NCBI RefSeq assembly: GCF_001186125.1
Contig: NW_014040072.1
Coordinates: 1 to 37,249, forward strand
Length of the DNA stretch: 37,249 nt
Origin: Sphaeroforma arctica JP610
Taxonomy: Eukaryota > Opisthokonta > Ichthyosporea > Ichthyophonida
Direction of reading: 5' to 3'
The position numbers and the translations under genes are program-made. The notes under the pieces were generated by a model. It did not search any database. It saw nothing but the letters and a program-made list of their open reading frames with translations, and was not told the DNA's origin. This document shows positions 10,227 to 23,400 of this stretch, piece by piece (position 1 is the first letter of the stretch; each line of letters begins with the position of its first letter).

Positions 10227-13200
10227 TCTCTTATACTACAGTGCGACGTCTGTATGAAGCGTATGTATGATATTTTTGGGAATTTCATTATTCCGATGAA
10301 AATGGGATTTATCAATCACCTCTCCAGGGTTATACGTATGAATGGTTTCGTCTCTTGTAAGTTCAGATTCTTGTTTACATCGCTGGTGTTGACATCCTCT
10401 AGTGGTCAGTCTCCGTGCACTTGTTGTCAATGTCAAGAACTATTTCTCCCATACACTCCCGTCGTTAGGTGCGATTATGGTGTTGTATCTCATGCCGTAC
10501 TTACCCCCTGCGACACAGGACTATTCACACGGATTGGTACGAACATGCTGACAGACAGAGTCAAGGAGAGCGTTGGTATGGGGTCAGCTACACCTGTGGA
10601 AGGCCGGCGAAGGTCACGAGTGATGACGGAGAGGAATGCTGATGCTATGGTGAATACGCTGTGTCGCATGAGGGGTGCGGCGCTAAAGCTTGGACAGGTA
10701 GGGCTTGTACGCACATGTACCAACACCCTGTGTGCCTGTTTGTACTAACGACCTTGTGTATGCATGGAATACGTCTTTGTCCTGGTGTGTAGGTATGATT
10801 GCATTGTATATCGGTGTGTGGTTTCTTCTGTGTTGTGCGTAAACTGTGTGGTACATCCGACGGATACATACCGTAGCCTCAATGCCATGTGCGAGATGAG
10901 CGAGGCGTTTCAAACACACGTGGCGGCTGTGCACTACATATGCATTCACTTGTTTCCCAGTGTTCATGAAGGGGTTCATGCATACCACCACAGTGCAGCT
11001 TAACAACGAATATACGGTCTCTTACGTGTACACGCGCAGGTTTTGAGTATCCAAGACAACACTATGGTTGCCCCAGAGATCCAGACCATCTTCAATCGCG
11101 TGCGGCTCAGTGCCGACTTTATGCCCGCAGATCAGATGATGAATGTGCTGTCCAGTGAGATGGGAGAGAATTGGCGGGAGAGGTACAGCGACTTCGCGGA
11201 GAAGCCTATGGCTGCTGCCAGCATAGGCCAAGTGCATCGTGCGCAGAGCTTAGATGGCCGGTGTGTATGTGTGTATATGTGAGTGGTATTGAGTTACTTC
11301 TTGTTATCTAAATATTGCGTAAGTGAGTTGTATTGAGTTTCTTCTTGTTATCTAAATACTGCGCATGTGAGCTGTATTGAGTTGCATCTTGTTTATCTAA
11401 ATGGGTACGGGTGCTGTATGAGTATGACGGTGCATTCGAGCGTTTCCTCGTGCTTCTATGCATAATTATGGTGCTCTTATCATATGTATTGTATTGGGTC
11501 CTTCTGTATATGCAGGAAACTGGCAGTCAAGATCCAGTACCCAGGTATAGCGGACTCGATCGACAGTGACTTTGGACTATTACTTCGACTACTGAAGATG
11601 ACCAATGCCTTACCGGAAGGTGCCTTCTTAGAGAAAAGCATCACCTGTAGCAGAGATGAGCTGGTGGAAGAGTGCCAGTATCTCAAAGAGGTATGTTCTC
11701 TAAACCCCTAAAACCCATGCATGAGAGAGACAGTACCCCTGTTTGTTACCGTGGTAGTCACCAAGGTATCTGGTATCTGTTTGGAGTGTGAGGAGGTCTC
11801 TCCTGCGTATGTATATGCAACGAATCGTGCATTCAATCATCGCAGTGTCTGGCCTTGCCTCCAGCACTTGCCCAACATTACTTGCTTGCTGCTCATCACA
11901 TGGCATCCCTTCACAGGCCGAACACATGGAGAACTTCCGCGCTCTGCTCAAAGACGACGAATTCTATCACATCCCATTGGTTGATCACGAACTAACCACC
12001 AATCGGGTGCTTACAATGGAGTACGTCGATGGAGTGCCTTTGGAACAGGCGAAGGACTTCTCGCAGGATGTGCGCAATCGTATCTCCTACAATGTCATGC
12101 GGCTGTGTTTGAAGGAGTTGTTCGAGTGGCGCTACATGCAGACAGACCCCAATTGGGCCAATTTCCTGTACGATTCACACAAGGATCAGGTGCTGTGCCG
12201 TTGCTGAGTGTCTGTGTTGCTGATATTGTAGGTTGTACGTAGTAGCACTACTTGTGGTGTCTGGTTTAGCGGCGTAGCCACATGTGTAGACACCTCTATG
12301 TTGTGCGTTCCTGCAGGGACAACACTTTTATGTGAGAATTGTGCAATTCTCGTTGTGTTGTGAAACATCGGGTATTTCATTGCCTGTACATGCCTCTATT
12401 CATGTGCTTGGGTACATACAATGTCTCTGTGTCGCTGTTTGCAATCTGCATATGCACCACATACACTTGGAATACAGATGTGTGCAATGCGTGTGTGCGA
12501 ATGGCTTGCACTACAGATTTACTTTGACGTGTGTATCAGCACTCTGCTGTCTACTCCTGCGAGTACCATAGTTGCCATATGTGTTGTTTGTGCGTGGCAA
12601 GTTCCTATTAATATCTGCACCTGAAGGTTTATATACCGTCTATGTATCCCCGATGTTCTCTACCTACTTCGAGGCAACCTCGATTTGCCAGTGCCAGCCC
12701 CATAATTCGAAAACCTGTATATATTGGCATTGTATGGTTATATAATGTGTATCCCTAAGCACGTATCAACATTAAATCCTCCTGTGTATGTGGCTGAACC
12801 TACGTTCGCCTTTGTGTACACAGCTCAACCTTCTTGACTTCGGCGCTGCGCGGCGATACGAACCAAAATTCATAGATGAGTACCTCCGCGTCATCAAAGC
12901 GGCTGCTGACAACAACAAGCAGGGTATCGCTGGTATGTACACGCCTCTGTCCCTCTGAGTGCGCGTGCTCGTGAATGCATGCGCGCACCCTGATGAGATT
13001 GTTGGAGCCCGTCACGCATGTTGTTGCAGCTGTAAACCATCGGGAGACCCTGGGGTGCACTCGCCTGGTTGTGTTATAAAGAGGCTTGTGTGCACTTCTA
13101 GGTTACCCAATACCCCGTTGTTAGGGCATTTAATCGCAGGCCACTTCTACATCGGCCCAAAAAAACACGGAGCTTCTTTTCCTCATGCACGTGTGCTGAT

Positions 13201-15716
13201 TGCTTTTTGTCGTGTGTGTCTCAGCGTTGCGTGTGTGGCAGCTTTACACTTGTACCTACATAGAGAGCTGCTTCTATACGTATCCTGGCCTCTTCATACT
13301 CCTGAGCTGAGGGTTCCGGTGCAATTTTCCGCAAATGGTCTGTGGCTGTGTGTACTGCATTGATCGCTGATTGCCTATACACTTCCTTCAACCACGTGCA
13401 ACACTAGTATATGCGCGGCACTTTATCATCACCAGCGATTCACTACGCACACTGTAGCATTGACTACGGATTGACTACAAACCGCTGAACTTGATCATTT
13501 TGTTTCTCGTGTATATACCGCCTGCCCCTTATCGATGTATCGCTATCGCATGCTCTCTCAGCAGCTAATGGCAAATGTATTCACTCGTCGCTCTCCTCAC
13601 ATACACGTTATAACTGCTCTCCTGTCCTTGTAGATGCATCGCATAAACTGGGGTATCTGACAGGGTTTGAAGCCGATCTTATGGTGGACGCACATTGCTC
13701 AGCTGTGCTGATTCTGGGTGTGTCGCGTATCTGTGTGTCACGTGACGTATCTGTGTGTCACGTGACGTATCTGTGTGGCACGTGACGAATCTGTGTGGCG
13801 CATGACGTATCTGTGTGACCCGTGACGTATCTGTGTGGCACGTGACGTATCTGTGTTGCACGTGACGTATCTGTGTTGCACGTGACGTATCTGTGTGGCA
13901 CGTGACGAATCTGTGTGGCACATGACGTATCTATGTGGCACGTGAGTGCCTCTCCGTTCCTGTGTTTGATTGGTTGGCTCTGGCTGGTGAGCAATGTCTA
14001 GAGGATTTGTAATGAAATTGAAGAACCATGGGATTCGTCTTTTGATACTAGGATGTTTCTCAATTGCCAACTGCATGTATGTCAATTGGCCGTGTCATGC
14101 ACACATTTATATATTATATATTTACTACGTGCAGATACACATAGCTGTCGACTGGTTAGACAAGTATACTAGCGTATAGTTGTGCTTCTGCACATGCCAG
14201 CGAGTACAGATCTATGGCAGCCCGCATACCCTGTGCGCAAGTACTTAAATTTGGTTGAATTGCGTTTGGCTCAGATGACTGATCGATAGCTGTTTCGATA
14301 TATGCACACATTATTGGAAAATGTGTATGGTGGGCATGTTATGTATGACCATTTGATTTAATAGTAGAATGGTGTATCTTCTCTTTTCATGCCTGTGCTC
14401 ATGTGTCCTACAGTCAAAGGAAGTGTCGCCTATAGAGACTGCGCTACCCATACACTAGTATCGGCATCTCTACTACTCGGCATGGGAGACAAGCGTAGTA
14501 CACAGACAGAAGACAGGGTACAAGAACATACACTTCAGCATTGGAGCAGGCCAACAACGCACGCACAGGTTACAACCCTCAGCTACTCACACTGTCATTG
14601 TCAAACATGCACACTGCATTCTACACACGTTCGTACTCTCTAAATGTCACGTCCGCTATAGAGCACACACTATACAACATACCAGCTCTGGTTCTAGCAC
14701 TCAGATACTCCCACGCGCACACTGCAGGCGAACCCTTTGCCGCCAAAGGAAAGTTCGACTTCCACGGCCAGGACGTCACCCGGCGTATCAACGAGCTCAT
14801 CCCGATTATGCTGAAGCATCGCCTGACACCACCCCCACAAGGTGTGTGTGCAATGTGCACGTGCAATATATGGTGTGAGTGGTTTGTCTTGTTCGTGAGT
14901 GATTGGTGTATTGTAATGCGTGTTTTGTATAGTTTGTTGGCACGGGACTATCTCCATGCACAGTTTTAGGTGTGCGATGTGCAGCTTCGCGTGACACTCG
15001 GTCAGCATAGTGATCAATGTATTTAAAACATCGTGTATGTACTGTGTTTAACTTCAATTGAGAGTGCTCAGTGTTTCCGCTCGAATATTCTGGTTGTACC
15101 ATTTAAAATGGCGTGCGTGAGGCAACACCGTGTCAAGCGTTTACAAAACTTGGAAGCTCGTCATACCAGTGAATAAACAAATGTTTATTTTTAATAAAGT
15201 TCACTTTCTGAAGCACCGTGCTCTACTGAAAGGTGTATTATATCCCAAGTTTAACTTCGAATCCCCATGAGATCACTGATCTATCTCGCACTGGCAGGGA
15301 TTCCTGTGATATACTCAACACCACAACGCTTTTGTTGCGCGTCCTCGCTAAAGGAGCGGATGTAGCTCTCGGTTCACAATCTCCTACTTCTTGTGATTTC
15401 ATCAATCGATCGAGATGGAAGATTCGTATTCGTGTACAATGAAGTCCTTGGTGGGCGAAAGCATCCAATTGCGTGTGAACGCGTTTGTTCCCTTGTGTAT
15501 TACATTGCACATTGATATCACTTTGATAGTGCGATATACTTCGTTCCAATTTGCTGACTAATTTGTTTTCTGCTTTTTATCTCTTTATCAGAAACCTACT
15601 CGCTGCACCGTAAGCTGTCCGGGGCCTTTTTAATCTGTGCGCGGCTGAGAGCGAGTATCGATGTCTCCACTTTATTCGAAGATATATACAACCAGTACGA
15701 ATTTAGCACAACCTAA
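8909..15716 (+). CDS. COQ8: COQ8/ADCK3 atypical kinase-like ATPase (UbiB family), nine exons
   Basis: COQ8 proteins act on the matrix side of the inner mitochondrial membrane and support the coenzyme Q synthesis complex. Exons are 8909-9896, 10519-10697, 11040-11260, 11516-11690, 11917-12189, 12824-12932, 13634-13717, 14728-14841 and 15592-15716; all introns are GT-AG, giving 755 residues. Family marks are in order: the KxGQ motif KLGQ (386-389), the alanine-rich loop AAAS (447-450) that replaces the kinase P-loop, the VKIQYPG lysine (Lys468), catalytic [10 protein letters not shown] (Asp598, Asn603), metal-binding LDFG (Asp617), and the C-terminal segment [14 protein letters not shown]. The first 320 or so residues are a polar, low-complexity extension; the first 30 ([10 protein letters not shown]...) could be a mitochondrial presequence. 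The start is the first ATG of the long exon, with G at -3. Longer introns without other notes: 12190-12823, 12933-13633 and 14842-15591. AATAAA follows the stop at 15722-15727. No disruption is seen. Confidence 0.95.
9947..10224. repeat. Compound AT/GT microsatellite in COQ8 intron 1
   Basis: Long (AT)n runs surround the assembly gap and end in a (GT)n run at about 10182-10224. Translated frames give only Tyr-Ile and Val-Cys repeats. Intron 1 runs 9897-10518, and its true length is unknown because of the gap. Confidence 0.9.
10078..10097. other. Assembly gap (20 N)
   Basis: Twenty unresolved bases lie in the microsatellite, with single Ns at 10160, 10162 and 10181. The gap falls in an intron, so the COQ8 coding sequence is not affected. 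Confidence 0.97.
11279..11408 (+). repeat. 44-bp tandem repeat with donor-like starts in COQ8 intron 3
   Basis: Three copies start at 11279, 11323 and 11367; the last is diverged and slightly short. Copies 1 and 2 begin GTGAGT and copy 3 begins GTGAGC, all strong 5' splice-site look-alikes, starting 18 bases after the inferred donor at 11261. Confidence 0.8.
13726..13945. repeat. 20-bp minisatellite, 11 copies, COQ8 intron 7
   Basis: The consensus unit is cgtatctgtgtggcacgtga. Eleven head-to-tail copies fill 220 bp with point differences only. Most copies contain CACGTG (E-box core) running straight into TGACGT (CRE/bZIP core). There are no spacers, so this is not a CRISPR array. The repetitive open frames across it on the minus strand are shadows. 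Confidence 0.93.
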
Positions 15717-17050
15717 CAATTAATAAATAATTGGTGTATCTGGACTCAGATTGTTTAACCTGCATTGCTTGCCAATCTGATTTACAACTACTTATGTGGA
15801 TTTCTGGTCTATTCGTCAAAAACAAATCTGCTTTTGCTAGCACCGCCCCATATAGCGGATCGGTGAATGTGAAGATGAGAGGTTAGAATCACCCGTTCAA
15901 CTCATATTCAAGTAGTATAAATGATTCGAAAAATATGATTGCAACCAAATGTCGAATCGGCCCTGTTATATCTTTGGATCGGAATGCTACATATGGCTAC
16001 CATTCTGGCGAACTACTCCGACATTGAAATTGAATTCGATCACAAAATTCATCTTCGAAAGGTATTATAGAACATGAATTCTTATTCAAATGCCGGCGAG
16101 CATATCGATGAGATCGATTACAATAATCGTTCCCCCAAACGGCAGCTCACTCTGTACGGAAATTCCAGGAATAGACATACTGGCAGAAACTTTTTGTCAT
16201 TGAGGTTCCTCAGCTTATACATATCATATTGTTTTTCATAGGTGTCTTTCATAGGTCTTTTGCACTTGACAAGCGTAAAAGTCGGAGAAAAAAAATCGAG
16301 TCAGAGTGGCACCTGAGGAGATACATTATTTAATGGCATTGAGATCGATTTTGCCGGACGACCATTGGTATCAAAAAGAGCAGATTCATTCAAACAGAGC
16401 ATCTAGTGCGACAAGTAGATTGGTCGTTCTGAAATACTAAGAAAATTTACGCTGAGAAAATCAACCCGAGGATGGTTGTTTGGTCTATTGTGGTCGTGCT
16501 TCTCATCGCCCTTGTAGTCTGTATGCAGACCTTTTATTATCGCTAGGAGAATGTATATTTACACTCGCACCATTCTCTATATTCGATTCATTTGATCATA
16601 CTGCTTGCCGCTATAGCCAATTAATCAAATTACTACAACGCATCACCGTGTTAACAGTTCATTGGCACTATGGAGTTCATAACGGATCAATTTATTGCAC
16701 TGGGACCGTGCGCCTGGTAGTGTGTGCAATAGGTGCGGGAACATTTCATCCATTACGTACCAATATAAAAGAAAATGAATTTTGATTTACTGAATATTCT
16801 GGAGCTTAGAGCAATTTAATACTATATTCCTATGCGGCACATCTAAGCTCATTGAGACAAGTGCGCCTATCAATATACTGACATTCAGTGTAAACATACT
16901 GCGAATGCAATACAGTTTTAAGTTTTCCAAGTTCAAGGCCAAGCCAAGCCAAGCCCAAACGTATCCTCTATGATATGGTCCTGTTGAGGTTGTATGACTT
17001 TAATCATCTCCATGATATATACTTATATATTCAATTTATTGATGTTTATT
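15717..17050. other. Intergenic, two tiny possible exons, no confirmed gene
   Basis: Two fragments stand out on the plus strand. At 15993-16061, ATG opens 23 codons (MATILANYSD...) ending at a GTATTA donor-like site. At 16472-16546, a 24-codon frame encodes MVVWSIVVVLLIALVVCMQT followed by FYYR, a hydrophobic segment with a short basic end like a tail anchor. I cannot link them into one frame and recognise no family. AT-rich sequence makes up the rest. Confidence 0.4.
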
Positions 17051-17159
17051 GATGTGTCCATTAACCACAACATGAACCACATGTATGGCCGTGCCATACA
17101 CCGGAATCGAGAGCACGTTGTACGCAAATCAAACTGAAGCATCACCCTGTCTTTTCGTT

Positions 17160-17352
17160 CCGAGTAGTGGTCAGTCCATCAATTTTTTCTGCTTTTCAGG
17201 ATCAGCTTTGAATCCTTGTGTGGTGACTTTCACATCTAGAATGTTGACCACTTTGACCGCGAAGGCACATATGTTGTTACTTCACGAACTGTCTTGCGAT
17301 GTTCTTATTCTATGAGACTTGCAATGACTGTCATCCACATACACTTGCACTC
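17160..17352 (-). mobile_element. Ty3/gypsy reverse transcriptase fragment (fossil)
   Basis: Read on the minus strand, this short stretch matches the polymerase-box end of a Gypsy reverse transcriptase, including VYVDD and the QGFKADPEKQK segment. It is clearly homologous to the plus-strand Gypsy fragment that begins near 23525, in opposite orientation. It is a broken remnant without other domains. Confidence 0.75.
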
Positions 17353-17479
17353 TTTGATGTTCATGAGAAAGCTTGCCATGACTCTCTAAAATTGAGATGT
17401 GAGTGTGTGTATGGCAAACGACGCTGACTTGAATGTGTGTTGCGCTCCTCTCCGCGAGAATGTGAAGAAGTGTTGGCTT

Positions 17480-20400
17480 TTTTCATCTTAACTCAACTCT
17501 CGGGAGTAAGTTAAGCAACTTGATTAGCTATCGGGAGTGATCCTAATCTAATGATTTCTAGAATTTAAAGAGGGCTTCTTGCTGTAAATCTGGTCTGAGA
17601 CCTATAGTCTCTTACTCCCCCTCAATTTTACAGTCAGAGTTGGAGTCTGTAGTGTGGGCTGTGAAGACTGAAATTTTGAAACAAGTCTGTTTTTCTCTCG
17701 TTGGTTGTAGCTTGAAGGCTGAAGAGTGAAGACAGAAGGAGTGAACCTCTAAAATATCAAATTGTTTGTAGGTATTTGTAGGTTTGGCGATCCTCTGTAC
17801 AGTGACAGGCTGACAGGCATCGCGATTTTGCACGGGAGGGAATTCTCGAGGTTTTGACTACAGAGTCAGTACATACTGTTAGTAATTTCGGATGCTTGGT
17901 GTAAGCTCCTTTCTGCGTCGCGGTTTTCATATTTGACTTTGGGGTGAGGCCTGAGACTGGGACTGAGAGGCTGTGACTGCCCTTAGGGTCTGGGAATGCG
18001 AGGCTCTTATGTTGCGGTCCGGCTTCCTATTCTTACCGTGGATACGGTAAAAACAGGATAAATTTTTGATCGAATCGACCAACGAAGTACTCAATTAAGG
18101 ACAATAAGTCAGGCTGCATGGTACTAAAAAAATAGTTTACGTTTAGTACTCGCAAGTACAAAGTGAGTGGGGGGTGGGGAAGGGGTTGTCATAGAACACG
18201 ATAGGGATATATATATATATTTCACGAGTAAATACTTGGGTGTCTATCGACAGAAACAAGTATGTAAACAGATACATAGATATACATATTGAGTGTACGA
18301 GTGTACATTGTTTATAATTTTATTAATACATATAATACGCAGTCATAAATAGAAAATCAAAGCATTTGGCACCTGCTTACCTTAAAGTACTTACCTTTAT
18401 TATGCATTGAACCAAGTTGATACTGGCATCCGAGTCATTAGTCGGTCGCGTGTATCGGTGAACTTTTCTTGGCTGAGAGGCTTCGTGAAAATTTCGCTGA
18501 GTAGCTGCTCTGATGGTATTTTTCTTTTACCTTGATGGTGTTGTTCGCTGTGAGTCCTCTGATGTGGCGATATCATAGGTCGAAATGTTTGGTACGGCGG
18601 GATTTCGTGATACCATTTCCCATTAGGTTCTGTTTTATGGTGGTAGGTTCGACGAGCGGATTGTCGAATTCCGTGAAGAGTTTCTTAGCCCGTACTGCGT
18701 CTTTAACAGTACCAGACTGTGCGACGTTTTTTGCCTCTGCTGTAGAAGTTGATACTAGCCGTTGCAAATATGTTCCCCGCATAAACGGTGCGGCTGCTAT
18801 AATGCCCTCCCGCCCGGTGGTGGATCGTCTTGTTGTGTCATTGCTAGCGAAGCAACTATATGCACTCAGATAAGGAATATATCTTTGTTTGTGTATTCGA
18901 GACCGAAGTCTTGAGTACCAGCGAGATACTTCAAACAGCGCTTGGCACCTCTGACGTGGTGGTACTGTGGTGCTGACAGATAGCGACTTAGGATCAAAAC
19001 AGCAAAGCATATTACAACTCGTGTTTGATCTGCAAGGTATCGTAGCTGACCCACTAGCTTGTTGTATTGTGTGATTGTTGAGACGTCTGAGCTTGCCGCT
19101 TTTTCTGGGATATATGCGTGTTTGTCTGTTACTTTATAGTCCAACTATAGAATTGGCACCCATGCTGGTTTACAGTCTATTAATCCCCATTGTGTCCTGC
19201 AATATTTCTCTTCTGTGTTGTCGTTGATGAAGACATACTCTTCCGGAGTGTATTCCACTTCGCACCTGAGAAACCAAAAAGTATGGCCATATCGAAAGAG
19301 TTCTATTTGTCTTTCATTGCGTCAGCTAGTTTCTGCCCGTCAGTCTTACTCTGGTGTGCCACAAGCTGGTCGTCTATGTGTACAAAAATGAAACAAACTC
19401 CACTGTGTGTTTGTTTGTTAAACAGTGCTCCATTCGATTGTGCTTGTCTATAATCGTGGTATATAGCAAACCGAAGAATAGAGCGCCCGTTACGTGGTAA
19501 ACCGTATACGCAACGGTCAACTTGACATTTGACTTTTGTGTCTCCTTGTTTGTGCCTTTCATATAATTGTCTGTCAAGTAATTGTTTAATGAGATCACTC
19601 GCATGTAGCTAGGGGTATCCAATTCTTGAGCGAGGTAGGCCAAAGCTGTATCGTATTTTCGAATGTTCATGTCGTAGTGTGTCATGAGAGCTAGGCACCT
19701 GAGTGGTTCCTTGACTACTACTGGGGCATAGCTTTATCGTAATCGATTCCCTGTTTTACGTTCAATGCTGCTACGTTCAGACGTGATTTAAGTCGTGTGA
19801 CTTTCTTGATTCATCCGAGGTGGGATAGTGATTTTTGCACTGTATCACCAATCTCCCCATCTCCGAACGTGCTGACTCTTCCCAATCAGTTGCGTTTGGA
19901 ATCTCATATATACCTTTGAATGTTTTCGGTTCCATTGCTGAAGTTGCTGAGATAACAGTGTGCGTAGTGCTACGAGATCGTCTCTTACGGCGGCTACCGT
20001 GATACCAGTTGACATTATTGTCATTCATCGCAAGGTCTTGCAGTCCTCGAGAGACTTGGCGACCTTCTGCCGTTCTTCTAGCTATAATTGCTTCGCTGCG
20101 GGAGCCTCCGACGCACTATTATGAACTGCGCTCTCAACGGGTTGTTGTGTTGACGATGAAGTTGTTTGTAGTTGTTCTGAGCTGCTCGGCTTTTGCATCA
20201 CAGTTGGCTGGGCTCGTTGGCTAAGCATATATCTCTCTGTCGATGAGATAACAGTGTGCGTAGTCTAGGAGATCGACTCTTTCGGTGTCTGTCATGATGA
20301 TACCAGTCGACATTATTGTCACTCATCGCAAGGTTTCGCAGTTCTCGAGAGACTTGACGATCTTTTGCTATTCTTTTAACTATAATTGCTTCACTGCGGG

Positions 20401-23400
20401 AGCCTCCGACTCACCGATATGAGCTTCGCTCTCAACAAGTTGTTGTGTTGACGATGAAATTATTTGTAGTTGTTCTGTGCTGCTCGACTTTTGCATCACA
20501 GTTGACTGCGCTCGTTGGCTAAGCATGTCTTTCGTTGTCGATATTTTGTCCTTGCGTCTGTTTGGAAATCGCCATTTTTAATTTGGAGGAATGTACTGCT
20601 GTTCGTAGTGTCTGGTGGTCCGATAGCGGTTGTACATTTATCGCTTTCCCAGACAAAGAATTCGTCTTCGAATATATAGACATCTCGGCTTTGTCTTATA
20701 CACTTGTTCAGAGGTGAGTATATACGATACGAGTCCGGTGTTGTGTCCAAAGGTTGCGCAAGAAGAATGCCATTCAGTGCTCTATCGTCAAGTTTGCGGT
20801 CTGGATCACGGTTCTTGATGCGATGCGATATTCGAATGTTTTCATCATATCTATCGGAAATGCGTATTTTGTAAATTACTCGTATAGGGATAAGCTCTTC
20901 TCGTTGGTGGGTATAGCATTGTATATGTTGGTGGTTTAAATCAGTAATTCAGCCCACCTAGTAGTCGATAGACGTGCGTATTTCAGTTGTGCAAGTATTC
21001 TAGGGACCAGTGTACCATGCCTTTTCTCTACTTTGCCATGATATTGTGGCGTGGCCGTAGGTACGTACCTTGAGCATTATCTCAAATACGCAAGCATGCG
21101 CCTAGTTACGTTTGCTGTAAACTGTGAGCCTCGATCTATTTGTATGCACCGAACTCGGCTACGAGTTAAAATATACCATTCATCGAATGTGTAACATAGC
21201 GTCAAGAATTATTGTAGCTTTCAGACCGCGGATCGGATAACCTTTGGTCATGCTAGAAAAGTCGTCTATGATTGATACAGAGTGGATGTTGGATCCTATT
21301 GACGTTGCGAACGGGCCTATTATGTCCACGAAGACTAACTCGAGAGGCTCGGTAGCAGGTTCGTGCTGTCGTTCTTTGTTTGTGTTCTTCTTCTTCTTCT
21401 TAGCAATAGTGTATGCTTTGCATCGTTCCTCTGGTTGCCTTATGTAGGGCAAATCTTTTGGGACGTAGCTGGGGTGCGCAAGCTTGTTGTGCCATGAAAT
21501 CTGGTTGGCTTTCTCCAGCGATGGTTCCACTGTAGTCATAGCTATGTCGTCGATGTGCACACAGTATCTTATGTGCTTTTCACGTACTGTTATGGTTCCA
21601 AAGCTTGGTAGCAATATGTATATCATATTGTTGGTGAATTTAAATGAGCAGTGGCATGCTGCGAGCAGGCTGATACTTTTAGTAGTGCAGTTGTGAATGT
21701 CATATTGATGAATACGTCCCCCAGATTTTCTAGCTGAGTTACAAACTTCGGACAAATGATTGTACCATCAGCTACTTCGAGCGCATACCGGTCATTAATG
21801 CACATGTTGCGGACGAGATGATGCTTGTGGTACAAATATGGAAGTACATGTATGGTGGCGCAAGTATCACAAGCTAGTCAGTACCCACCTCTTGAATCTA
21901 TGTTTAACTGATCGTTCACATCCTTGTTGTCGATTCTAGGGTTAATTGCGGAGAATGCAATCTGTCCGTTAGTAGAATGCAATCTGTCCGTTAGTAGGTA
22001 GCCATCGGACACTTGCGCTGACATTGCTTTGCCCTGTCTGCCTTCATGTTCTTGGCGTCGATTGCTCTGGGATCGGTATTTTTTGTCACTGTCTTGTGAA
22101 CGTCGTGTATACTGGGGATATCTACCATCAGTGCAGTCGCGTCGATTGGATTCATCTACTCGGTAGTCCTGTCGGTCATGATCATCGTGGTTATCATAGC
22201 GGGATTGGTAGGAGTTGTTTCTGTTGTATCGCTATTTACATGTATAGCCACGATCTGAATCAGGTCGGCTATGCTTGCCATTATTCTTGGACATCCATCT
22301 GTAGTCTCTCATGTCGTGACGAGGAACAAAATTGTCAATCCTTCGATCGTAAAGTTTGCGACCGTCATGGTCACGACCCTGATTACGTGTTTTACCAGTG
22401 GTACACGATTTGATTATTGCTTGTAGCTTGCGGTATTGCCCGATAGAATGTCTACGATTGTTGCAAAATGCACCATTTCCTTTCGATATAGCTGCATGTG
22501 CAGCGTGCACAATGGTAGATGGGTCACTTTCGTCGGAATCTAATACGATGAGATACGTGGTGAGCTCATCATACGGCATTGTCATCATAGTGGGTGTTTC
22601 AAACGTGATCTTAACAGTCTGATTATTACCGTTTACAGCCTGTCATAGGATAGCGCATAGGTTGTTATTGGTCTTCGAACCTCCGGCGTTCTTGAATTTT
22701 ACAAATGACATGTTGAGATGACTGATAAGACTGGCATAAGATTCGTTCCGTTCTTGTGTGATGCGGTTCATTTTTCCTTCTAATGTCGGGATATCATCTT
22801 CGGTCAGGGCTTCGAACTTTCGTTTCAGTGCGGCGAAAGCTTCCCACGGCTTATCAATGAATTGGCTGATCTCAGTCTGTAGTAGTGGGGATAAGGTGCG
22901 GTTGACAATTGTCTCAGTTATATCCTTGTGTGTTTTTACCCCTCTAAACCGTAAAACCTTAAAGCCCTGCCTCTAGACGGGCTCGGATAGGTCAATATTG
23001 TTGGTATTCTTTCACAATTCACGGATAGGATGGTCTGAGTTTTCTAACGACCTTCCTTCCGAGAATAGTGGTGTTCTTACTATCCTTAGAGTTCTCAGTA
23101 GGCATATTGATAGCGCAAGATCAGAGTAACCTGATAAGTTGTTAAAGTGTAATGTAGTAGACATTGAATAAAGTAAAATGCATGTATTTATTTCTGACCT
23201 CACCTTTAGTTTTATACCTAAGGTATTTGTGTAAGTGTTCAGCCTCTTTGGCTGGCACGGGCGAAAACTCATATTGTCAGTATGAGGAATCTTCTCCATA
23301 ACACTTAACACTTCGATGCTATTCTATTTCGACTTCTCTGTAACTAAATCTCACGCTGATCACATGATGTCTTCCCGTATCGTAAAGACGCAGCTATTTT

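Noticed and set aside
9913-10315. Open frames rich in Tyr-Ile and Val-Cys
   Set aside because: They translate AT and GT microsatellites and an assembly gap.
13726-13945. CRISPR-like array
   Set aside because: The units are contiguous with no spacers and lie inside a spliceosomal intron of a eukaryotic gene.
13679-14085. Three overlapping minus-strand frames with His-Thr-Asp-Arg repeat proteins
   Set aside because: They are read-through of the 20-bp minisatellite in a COQ8 intron; 20 is not a multiple of three, so every frame looks repetitive and open.
18166-18185. Polypurine tract for a plus-strand LTR element
   Set aside because: It is G-rich on the plus strand, but the surrounding Copia element runs on the minus strand and its own candidate tract is near 17612-17626.
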